Shown in pieces: positions 24,551-33,194 of a stretch of 64,000 bases of DNA. How positions within the stretch are numbered: position 1 is the stretch's first letter; every line of letters begins with the position of its first letter. The notes under the pieces were generated by a model. It had not been told where the DNA came from. It searched no databases and saw only the letters and a list, made by a program, of their open reading frames with translations. The DNA lies in assembly GCA_964441235.1 (NCBI GenBank), contig CAYTUQ010000007.1:1-64000 (forward strand), given 5' to 3'. The translations under genes were made by a program, and so were the position numbers. This stretch comes from BS750m-G69 sp964441235. Lineage in GTDB: Bacteria; Fidelibacterota; UBA2242.

Positions 24551-27500
24551 TTAATAACTATATGATATTCCAAATTGAGATGTAAATCCGTAATGCTCGC
24601 TATTCGTAGGCAGATAATACCCCTTGACATTGAGGTGAGAATCATCAATATGCTTATTGATGTTGGCAAAATTTGCATAAAACTGGATATGTTTTGTGAT
24701 ATCCTGTTTAACTGAGAAATCTATTCTGAATAATTCGTCGGTATAACTGTCCTTTAATCTGTATTTTGTATCAACACCGTTAATGGTTTCACCTTGATAT
24801 CTGAAGGATAATCTGGCACTGAAGCCTTTATAATCATAGCCTATTCTTATATTATAAATTGAATTCGGCTGATCTATCATTCTTTCTTTTCTGGTATGGT
24901 AAAAATAATAATCTACTGGAACGGGAATAAATCCTGTCGTATCAAGAACTTGCACTGTTTGAAAATACGGGTACTTTGTTTCAGAACACATCAAAGAGTA
25001 ATTTATATCAAGTACGATACCACTAAACAAACCGGGCAGGTACCATAAATTTGTTTGCCAGGACAGTTCGATACCTCTATAATATGTTTTGTTGGGATTA
25101 TTAACCGGTAAAGATGTATAATATGCAGAATTAGCATAGGCTGGATCAAAATATTCATCGCCTAATAAATTATCATAGATCTCTTCCGGCGCGCCTTCGA
25201 CATTGCCCAGTTGCCGGGGATAATAAGTCATGTCAAAAATAAGGTCATCGATTTCTTTATAAAATCCATTTAGTGTAAGTAAGCCCGCATATTTACTGAA
25301 TATGGACACTCCCAAATCATAATTCCAGGCAGTCGATGGTTTTAAATAGGGATTATGTGAATACATAACATTATTATCATGCGGATAAATGACAAGAGGA
25401 GATAACTGGATAAATGAAGGTCTAGAAGTACTCTTATAAATTGCTCCTCTTAACTGACTCCATTTATTAACTCTATATTTTAAATTAACCATTGGAAAAA
25501 AAATCTCATTTTCCCGCTTAACTTCTTTTTCTTTTGCATACTGGATCCCGGTCAGATTGGAAGTAGTTTTAATATGATATGCAGAATATGTTGTATTCAT
25601 TTTCTCATAACGAATTCCGGGTAAAACCATTAATTTATCACCGAAATTAACCTCCGACATTATATAGCCAGCCAAAAGTTCTTCGTTTATCGAATAATCA
25701 TTTCGATAAGAATCTTTTCCATCAAGGAAATAATCAGTGCTCTTATATTGATTATAAAAGTCATCATTGATTTCTTTCAACACATCGGTATCCGCACACC
25801 AACCTAATTCATACCGGCCGTCTAAAAAATTTCCATAACTAAAAGAATTGTCCAAAAAATTAATCGCGGGTATCCCATAGATTTCCATACCACCGCCACC
25901 GATATCACTGGCGCTTTGGATCCACGGATACATTTTAACCAGGTTCCCTCGCCTGATGGCGCCGCCCTCCCATAATAACTCAGCATACACAGTTTGATTA
26001 TCACTTTTGCGCTCTTTATTGTGATATTTTCCTCCCATTTTGAGATATCCTGATATTTTCCCGGCTAGCACAAAGGGTACTTTCCAATGAATGTCCGAGA
26101 TGAAATTATTATCTTTAACATTTTCATTAAGCTTGCTCATCGTGCTAAGATAACCTTCCTGCACCTCTTGTATTTTATACAAATCTATTGTTTTCTTCGG
26201 ATTTGCATAAAGCAGGGTGCTTTTTGGAGCGGATTCCAAAGATTCTCTATCATATAACTCAAATACATCTCCAGGAGCATCACTATTTGCAAAGGTACAG
26301 GAAACATTAATATTTAATTCTGTACCTAATATGTCAAAAATATTTTGCAATGAATGAGTTCTGATATCTTTAGTAACTACCTTATCTATAATATTTAACT
26401 CATATGGCATATTCATGTCTTCAAAATCAAAATAATTATTCCTTTCAAGTCTATCACTCTTCATCTGGCTATAGAAGTTAAATAATCTTATTTTTACATT
26501 AGTAGATGTAAAATCCAGCATCAAACTACCACCATTTCTTTGTCTTTGTTCCAAAAGATCAATTAAATGAGCCGATTCAGTATATACGTTTAATCCGCTG
26601 TCAACCACAGCCCCCGTATTATCCTTTTCGTAAAACCACACCGGATCACCATATCCACCCCCAAATTTTTCAGATGGTCGCTGTACCTTTTCGGTATTGA
26701 GTTGTAACAGTGCACCGACTTTATTTTCGAAAAACCTATTGCTTACGGTGCCGCTCAAATTATAATTTCCAAATGATTTTTCGAGATCGTTATAGCCGCC
26801 ATTTGTTCTTATATTGAAGTGTAAATTTTCCGGGGCTTCTTTCAGTTTAAGATTTACAGTGCCGCCCAGAACATCTGCATCCATGTCCGGTGTAAGGCTT
26901 TTCGTCACTTCGATTCCCGCTAACATTTCCGAGGAAACCATATTCAATCCCACACTGCGGTCTTCAGCATCGGAGGAGGGGATTTTTATACCTTCCACAG
27001 TAATAATATTGTATTTGGGAGATAATCCACGCACAACAACTTTATTTCCTTCACCCGAAGACCTTTGCAAAGAAATACCCGGTAATCTTCCAATCGATTC
27101 GGCAGCGTTTGCATCAGGGAGCTCCTGTATTTTGTCAGAGGATACAATATTTTGTATTCTGTTGGATGTTAACTGCTGGTTTATTGCTGATAATTGTCCT
27201 TTTGCCTGGGCGGTGACAATAACTTCTTCACCTTCAATGGTTTTAAAACTAAGAGACATATTAACTATCTTTTTTTCTCCACTTGACACAGTAATTAGTT
27301 CAGTCTCTTCACCATATCCAATGTATGTCACTTTTAACGAATAAACACCCTCAGAAATGTTTGCTATTTCATAGTGACCTCTTAAATCTGTAGCTGCCCC
27401 GGATACAATTGCATCTTTAGCTAAAATCAAAACATTAGCACCAGGCAATGGGTCTCCTGTTTTACTATCAGTAATAAGACCGGATACTCTTCCACGTCCG

Positions 27501-27577
27501 GCTCCATATCCGATAGTACTAAAAATAACAAGAGTAGTGATCAGAAAAAGTGACCAGGTGGATCTCTTATTATTCAT
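24551..27577 (-). CDS. TonB-dependent receptor (copy 2)
   Basis: 1008-residue paralogue of the receptor just downstream, with the same signal peptide, CarboxypepD_reg-like domain, plug and barrel. Differences from copy 1 cluster in the C-terminal third of the barrel and in a roughly 380-bp patch over the plug that is mostly silent. The rest is identical, a mosaic pattern typical of gene conversion after duplication. GGAG lies seven bases ahead of the ATG. Diverged outer strands and loops in the C-terminal third may tune ligand range. Confidence 0.93.
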   Translation of the reverse strand: MNNKRSTWSLFLITTLVIFSTIGYGAGRGRVSGLITDSKTGDPLPGANVLILAKDAIVSGAATDLRGHYEIANISEGVYSLKVTYIGYGEETELITVSSGEKKIVNMSLSFKTIEGEEVIVTAQAKGQLSAINQQLTSNRIQNIVSSDKIQELPDANAAESIGRLPGISLQRSSGEGNKVVVRGLSPKYNIITVEGIKIPSSDAEDRSVGLNMVSSEMLAGIEVTKSLTPDMDADVLGGTVNLKLKEAPENLHFNIRTNGGYNDLEKSFGNYNLSGTVSNRFFENKVGALLQLNTEKVQRPSEKFGGGYGDPVWFYEKDNTGAVVDSGLNVYTESAHLIDLLEQRQRNGGSLMLDFTSTNVKIRLFNFYSQMKSDRLERNNYFDFEDMNMPYELNIIDKVVTKDIRTHSLQNIFDILGTELNINVSCTFANSDAPGDVFELYDRESLESAPKSTLLYANPKKTIDLYKIQEVQEGYLSTMSKLNENVKDNNFISDIHWKVPFVLAGKISGYLKMGGKYHNKERKSDNQTVYAELLWEGGAIRRGNLVKMYPWIQSASDIGGGGMEIYGIPAINFLDNSFSYGNFLDGRYELGWCADTDVLKEINDDFYNQYKSTDYFLDGKDSYRNDYSINEELLAGYIMSEVNFGDKLMVLPGIRYEKMNTTYSAYHIKTTSNLTGIQYAKEKEVKRENEIFFPMVNLKYRVNKWSQLRGAIYKSTSRPSFIQLSPLVIYPHDNNVMYSHNPYLKPSTAWNYDLGVSIFSKYAGLLTLNGFYKEIDDLIFDMTYYPRQLGNVEGAPEEIYDNLLGDEYFDPAYANSAYYTSLPVNNPNKTYYRGIELSWQTNLWYLPGLFSGIVLDINYSLMCSETKYPYFQTVQVLDTTGFIPVPVDYYFYHTRKERMIDQPNSIYNIRIGYDYKGFSARLSFRYQGETINGVDTKYRLKDSYTDELFRIDFSVKQDITKHIQFYANFANINKHIDDSHLNVKGYYLPTNSEHYGFTSQFGISYSY

Positions 27578-27667
27578 GCTAAAACTCCCTATATAAATCT
27601 CGCGTTTCTTTTAACAGCCAATCTTTGTTCTATTGTTAAAATATAGAAGGCTCAAAAATTGGAAACG

Positions 27668-27702
27668 TAGGCGATTTGAGAATATTTTGTAGTCGTTTTG
27701 GG
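27668..27702 (-). promoter_or_regulatory. Direct-repeat operator upstream of receptor copy 2
   Basis: TAGGCGATTTGAG (27668-27680) and TAGTCGTTTTGGG (27690-27702) repeat with a 22-bp period, 91-125 bp upstream of the ATG, the same spacing as at receptor copy 1. Both sites are preceded by GGAAACG. Conservation of the spacing while nearby bases differ supports a real protein-binding site. Confidence 0.7.
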
Positions 27703-27745
27703 AAAAAGTAGTGGGCTTGTGAAGTTTAAAGAATATGAGAGGTAA

Positions 27746-30700
27746 TTATCCCTCATCTGTTTTTCTGAATGTATTGGGCGACATGCCGAATTGGTGTTTA
27801 AAATATTTGAAAAAGCGACTCATATCATTAAAGCCGACTGTATAACAAATTTCAGAAACTGTTAACTGGGATTCTTTTAAAAATTGAGCCGCTTTTTTCA
27901 ACCGTATTAATCGTAAAAATTCATTCGGTTTTAAACCGGTTAAAGATTTAATCTTATTATAAAAACTCCTTCGACTCATCCCGATTTTTTTGCTCAATGT
28001 TTCAATATTGAATTCCGGTTCCTCCAGGTGTCGTTGGATGATATCGATTACTTTTTGCAGGAATTGTTGGTCAAGGGATGAGTATTCAATATCAATAGGC
28101 TGCAAATGTATTTCCCGAATAAATCGTTCCTTGAATTTTCTTCTGGATTCAATGAGATTATGAATACGTAGATGTAGCACATCCATATTAAATGGTTTTG
28201 TAATATAATCATCCGCATGAGCTTCCAGCCCTTCCAGTTCATGTTCTACTGATCTTTTAGCAGTCAGTAAAATAATTGGGATATGGCTGGTCAGTAACTC
28301 TGTTTTCAGTTTTTTAGTCAATTCCACGCCATCTACTCCGGGCATCATAATATCACTGATAATTAAATCCGGCATATCATTCTTTGCAATTTCCAGACCT
28401 TCGAGACCATCTTCAGCTTCAACAATGCGATATGCCGATTGTAATTCACTTTTAATAAAAGAACGCAATTCCGTGTTATCCTCAACAATTAAAACCAATG
28501 GTTTTTTACCGGATGGTCTGATTTCGACACCAGGTGGTTCTTCTTCAATTTCTTCGTGAATTTCACCGATAGATTTTGTCGAATCGAATTGGGTTTGTTC
28601 TTCACCTCGATCCGAACCAATTTTCTCGTGAATAGAAGGAAGTGTGATTGTAAAACAAGTTCCCTTTTCTAGCTGGCTTTCAACTGCAATATGACCATGA
28701 TGTAATTCCACCAATCGCTTTACCAAAGAGAGACCGATGCCTACTCCGTAATTTTTCGTTTTTGCCGAGGTATTTACCTGGTAAAAACTATCAAATATGT
28801 GGTCCATTTCCTGCCGTGGAATACCACGCCCTGTGTCGGCAATAGAAATCTCAATTTCTTCATCTTTAGTAATTCTGGCTTCAACAACGATCTCACCCCC
28901 GGCGGAAGTAAACTTTAATGCATTCATGATTAAGTTATTAACCACCGTTTCTAATTTATCAGAATCAAAACAGCAAAGTATTTCACTCTTCTGCGTTTTG
29001 AATTCTATGGCAATCTGGCGGTTGCTGGCTTGTGGACGGAAATATTCAACACGCTCTTCAAGAAAGCCGACAACATCTCCGAATAAAAGATTGAGTTGAA
29101 TCTGTCCCGATTCGATTTTCTGAAAATCCAGAAGCTGATCGATCAACCGGGTCAATTTTTTGGCATTGCTGTAAATGTATTGGAGATATTGATTGCTCTT
29201 CCCTTTTGTTATTAAACTTTGAAGTGGAGCCAAAATCAATGTAAGCGGTGTGCGAATTTCATGGGACAAGTTGGTAAAGAATTGCAATTTTAACCGATCC
29301 AATTCATGTGATTTTTTTTCCTTCTCCAATTCCAACTGTGTTATGAGCATATTTCGTCTGATGATATACACAACCAATGAAATAATGATTGATAAAAACA
29401 GTGAAATAAGCGCAATGAACCACGATTGTCTATAAACGGGGGGAATCACATAAAACTGAACGCTGGCAGGTGTGGGATCAACATTGAAATTTAAATCCCG
29501 TGCGCGCACTTCAAAGGAATGATTGCCATAATTCAAAGATAAATAAATCTTTTGTTTTTCAAGTGAAAAGGAAGACCATTCTCCATCATCCAGTCGGTAG
29601 GAGAATTGAAGTTGGTCGTCCGGGGTCATTTTCCAGGCATCCATGCCCTGCCAGCTTAAAATCGCATTTCCCGGCTGCCTTACTCCCACCGAGGAATCCA
29701 ATATTCTCGTTTCGGGCGCGAGTTTATCCGGTACATAGCAAATTGTTTTAACGGGTTTTATTTGTCCTTCCGGTATTTTTAGGAGCTCTCGCAGATACCA
29801 TTCCCGGCTGGCAAGATTGAAACAGATGTTACCTTTTTTCGTCGTTATAATGGTTCCTCCTTCGCGCTCAATATGAAATTCCGAATGGAGCGCCAATGAG
29901 GTCCAGTTTTGCCCATCAAAATAACTGATCCCCTGTGGGGTTCCGGCATAAAGCGTTTTACCATCCGTGCTTAACATGCAGGAAACAATATTACTTGCCA
30001 GTCCATCATAAACTGTATATTTACGCCATTGCCGACCATTGTAATGGAACAGACCAATCCCTCCCTTGCTCACCCACAATTGACGGCCGTCCGGAGAGTA
30101 TACATCATCGATCCAGTCATCGGACAATTCCTGTGGGTCTTCGATCATGGTTAATGTCTGTTCATCATAATGAAACAAAGCAGGCCCGCCAAACCACAGT
30201 AATCCATCTGAAGTAAATGCCAGTCCAGTACAATTCACAGTCTCTCTCGGCAAAGAAATAGTTGTCCATTCCGGTTGTCCAAGAATTGTCTTTTTATATT
30301 TTAAAATTCCGCCCTGAGTTTCGGTTTGATGAGGACCGGAAGCAAAATAGACAGATCCATCCGGTCCTTCACAAATCGACCGATAATCAACACCCCATGA
30401 AAAATGATGATGGATTTTTTTTATCCATCTGTCCTCTTTAAATAGCGCTGTAGCCGCGCTTCCCTGATGACTACCAACAGCCCAGAGTTCATTCTTTCGG
30501 GTGATGAATAGTGCAACCGGGGTATCTATTAAACCATCCTCAACTCCATAAGCCAGCCATGTTTCTTTAGTCGAATCTCTTGAAATGGCTTGACCATTCT
30601 GGGAAAGGAACCAGGTGGTACCTTCCCGGGATTCGCACTGCATTAGAAGTCCTTCATAGGTCATCCAGTTTGAATTTGTATAACTCAAGCGGACGACAAC

Positions 30701-31792
30701 GTTCAGTAAACATGCAAACCAAACTGAACCATCGCTCGCTTCCATCAATTTGATCCGGGAAGACGCTGAAATGGGTATTTCCGGTGTTTGGTAAACCCGC
30801 CACCGATCATCCTTAAAGATATGAAAACCACCCTGCTCTCCGATCCAAATCGCACCATCCCGGGTTTGACAAATTGAAACATTGTTTTGATTACCACCGA
30901 TGTCAACTAAGGGAAATTCGGACCAGTATGTTCCATTATATTTAAACAATCCATGGTTGGGATTGTCATTCACCATTAGAATTTCTTTTCCATCAATTTC
31001 AATAAAATCCTGTTTATAGCCTAAACTTTGAAAATCATCAACCCTTCCGGTTTTCCACTGCATTGAATTGTCGTAATTTACTTCAAAAACCGTACGGATA
31101 ATGAAACGGTCATTTACAGTCATCCATATTTGTCCATGATGGTCTTCAAAAATTTCTCGTATAGAAAATTCCCCGAGGTGATTCAATCCCTCGTTTTGTG
31201 TGACACAAACTTCGATAGAGGGAGGATAGACCTTTAATTCTTCAGCGATTGCGGCAACAGTGAAAAATTGGATTCTGTTATCTTTGATACGTAAAACACC
31301 TTCACGGGTACCGACCAAAATGCTAGAATCAGAAACAGAAACAACGGTATATCCCCGAACATTTGTTGGGAACGAAAATATCTGTTGCCATTTGTCTTCA
31401 AGAAAGCGGCTGACACCTGACTCCGTTACGATATAAACGGTGCTGTCTTTGTCCAAACAAATTCCTCTGACCCTATTCCCCAAAATGCCATCTGCCTGTG
31501 TATAGTGACGATAATTGATACCATCATAATGAATAATTCCCTTTTGCAGACCAAACCATATTGAGCCATTTTTACCTTCTGCCATACATTCGACACCCTT
31601 ATTTTTCAATTCTGAGTATACGGTATATCGCCAGGGTTCAAGCAGGGGATTACCTATTTGGGGCGTATAACGATGGGAAGCAAACAATAAATTAGTAATA
31701 ATAAAAATTTTAGTAATGATAAAAAAAATATGTAAATGCATAGAATTCATTGTATGGTTGATAATGTCAAGAGTTGTTCGCAATTTCGTCAT
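27746..31792 (-). CDS. Hybrid two-component system regulator (propeller-kinase-receiver-AraC)
   Basis: One-protein sensor and transcription factor, 1348 residues. In order: N-terminal signal or anchor (about 18-40), a periplasmic two-component-regulator propeller (about 55-700), a Y_Y_Y domain (about 710-785), one membrane helix (about 793-815), HisKA with NLSHEIRTPL, HATPase with NALKF, DTGRGIP and VGIGLSLV, a receiver with IVEDN, SDIMMPGVDG and ITKPF, and a C-terminal AraC HTH (last 100 residues, MSRRSFYNKIKSLTGLKPNEF). All phosphorelay residues appear present. It likely senses an oligosaccharide and controls the two receptors beside it. Confidence 0.94.
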   Translation of the reverse strand: MTKLRTTLDIINHTMNSMHLHIFFIITKIFIITNLLFASHRYTPQIGNPLLEPWRYTVYSELKNKGVECMAEGKNGSIWFGLQKGIIHYDGINYRHYTQADGILGNRVRGICLDKDSTVYIVTESGVSRFLEDKWQQIFSFPTNVRGYTVVSVSDSSILVGTREGVLRIKDNRIQFFTVAAIAEELKVYPPSIEVCVTQNEGLNHLGEFSIREIFEDHHGQIWMTVNDRFIIRTVFEVNYDNSMQWKTGRVDDFQSLGYKQDFIEIDGKEILMVNDNPNHGLFKYNGTYWSEFPLVDIGGNQNNVSICQTRDGAIWIGEQGGFHIFKDDRWRVYQTPEIPISASSRIKLMEASDGSVWFACLLNVVVRLSYTNSNWMTYEGLLMQCESREGTTWFLSQNGQAISRDSTKETWLAYGVEDGLIDTPVALFITRKNELWAVGSHQGSAATALFKEDRWIKKIHHHFSWGVDYRSICEGPDGSVYFASGPHQTETQGGILKYKKTILGQPEWTTISLPRETVNCTGLAFTSDGLLWFGGPALFHYDEQTLTMIEDPQELSDDWIDDVYSPDGRQLWVSKGGIGLFHYNGRQWRKYTVYDGLASNIVSCMLSTDGKTLYAGTPQGISYFDGQNWTSLALHSEFHIEREGGTIITTKKGNICFNLASREWYLRELLKIPEGQIKPVKTICYVPDKLAPETRILDSSVGVRQPGNAILSWQGMDAWKMTPDDQLQFSYRLDDGEWSSFSLEKQKIYLSLNYGNHSFEVRARDLNFNVDPTPASVQFYVIPPVYRQSWFIALISLFLSIIISLVVYIIRRNMLITQLELEKEKKSHELDRLKLQFFTNLSHEIRTPLTLILAPLQSLITKGKSNQYLQYIYSNAKKLTRLIDQLLDFQKIESGQIQLNLLFGDVVGFLEERVEYFRPQASNRQIAIEFKTQKSEILCCFDSDKLETVVNNLIMNALKFTSAGGEIVVEARITKDEEIEISIADTGRGIPRQEMDHIFDSFYQVNTSAKTKNYGVGIGLSLVKRLVELHHGHIAVESQLEKGTCFTITLPSIHEKIGSDRGEEQTQFDSTKSIGEIHEEIEEEPPGVEIRPSGKKPLVLIVEDNTELRSFIKSELQSAYRIVEAEDGLEGLEIAKNDMPDLIISDIMMPGVDGVELTKKLKTELLTSHIPIILLTAKRSVEHELEGLEAHADDYITKPFNMDVLHLRIHNLIESRRKFKERFIREIHLQPIDIEYSSLDQQFLQKVIDIIQRHLEEPEFNIETLSKKIGMSRRSFYNKIKSLTGLKPNEFLRLIRLKKAAQFLKESQLTVSEICYTVGFNDMSRFFKYFKHQFGMSPNTFRKTDEG

Positions 31793-31896
31793 CGAAAACT
31801 CATTTTATTAAGCGGCTAACGATATCTATGTTACATCATAGATAATTTATATTGTGAGCAAATCCTTTCATTGATATAAAATGGAAGGAGAATTAC

Positions 31897-32139
31897 ATGA
31901 ATCAGAATCAACTCTACCAAAAGCGTGAATGGATCAAAAGCAAGTATATTATCGGGATTGATTCTACTAAAGACAAGCATCAGACTTCGATTATCGACAG
32001 TAGTGGAAATTCCGTTGGAAAGTCGTTCAATTTCAATCATAACGCCAAAGGGTTTCATGATCAATTATGGTTTAAACTCAGTAAATACCTGATTCCTGAC
32101 ATCATTCATCTTATTAATCTTAAGAAACATACCACATAA
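31897..32139 (+). pseudogene. IS110-family transposase N-terminal fragment
   Basis: 80 codons after a good ribosome-binding site. Residues 17-60 match the start of IS110-type DEDD transposases: YIIGIDSTKDKHQTSIID carries the first catalytic Asp, followed by a GKSFNFNHNAKGF segment. The sequence then departs from the family and stops, so about 80 percent of the enzyme is missing. It is a relic beside the regulator gene and shows earlier insertion activity. Confidence 0.65.
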
Positions 32140-32272
32140 GTATAAATTACTTTGGGTAATATACCTTATTTGCAGATCTTTTTCCAGAAAATCGTTACGA
32201 TATTTCTTTTATATCAGAAAACTCTACAACCTCTAAATTATAAAATTTATTTGAGTTCATATTAATCAGTAT

Positions 32273-33194
32273 TTAATTAAATATATTAGAATTAGGATCA
32301 ATATTGAGATGCAGCCTGGCACTGAAATTTCCACCCTGATTTTCTATAGCATAAAAAGAGGCGTTTACAGCGCCAAGAGGACGGATCGTTAAGCCCAGTG
32401 TCTTCCCATCAATCATACGCTGAAGCACGGGGTTTGAGATCGTAATGAGGTTTGTGCTGTCACGCCCTTCGGTTACATTTATATCTATTATCATCTGGGA
32501 ATTTAATACATTATTTAAGGGCTGTCCCTGGCAGAACTTGTTGTAAGTAACTTCTTTCTGATCCCAGTCGGGATCTCCACCCAGGATCTCGACAACTCTT
32601 ACCATCCCGAAGTCCTTCCATTTAGAGGAGGAGCGCTGCACCGAATAAGTCGTCAACTCCAACAGGCCAGATCCAACCACCTGCTTTCCAGCAAACTCGC
32701 TGAGATCCCAGCGCAAGATAGTAATCTGTGACTCGCTAACAGCAAGAATATCTATTCTTTGGCCGTTATCCTGAGAATACCAATCATTAAAATTCATACC
32801 AGGGTACTCCGGATCAATTATACAATCCTGTACAACTTGAATATGATGCTTGAATGTTTTAACATCCGGAATAGGGGGATGATAAGGGACTTGAACACCT
32901 TTATAAGGTCCGACCGAATCTATTTTTACAATGTCCACCTTAAAATAGTTCACATCAACACGGTACTTCTCAAGTCCCCAATCCATAAGGGCAAACTGTC
33001 CGTAAACTCTGTCACCCGGTTTTGCATCAAAGTTATGGGTAGTAAAACTGATAGTATGCCAATTCACCGTATCAGGAATATCGAATTCCATGAGATGAGA
33101 GTGAAAATCTGTCGTTCTTTGCGTATTAAGGTGAAGATTCACGCGGCGGGGCGCCTGACTTACCCGGATTCGAGTTTCAATTCGGAACTCATAA
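32273..33194 (-). pseudogene. C-terminal part of an IS-split secreted DNRLRE/CBM-type protein
   Basis: This is the 3' portion of a gene split by the IS at 33195-35463. Reading resumes at YEFRIETRIR right after the 6-bp target duplication and runs to the natural stop. It matches the intact paralogue at 49496-50731 over its whole length, including the domain with ILRWDLSEFAGKQVVGSGLL that resembles DNRLRE adhesin-type modules. Without its signal peptide it cannot be exported. Confidence 0.88.

Noticed and set aside
26814..27344. 176-codon plus-strand frame opposite the TonB receptor
   Set aside because: A similar shadow frame exists opposite the duplicate receptor at 23745-24149, so it only mirrors receptor conservation.
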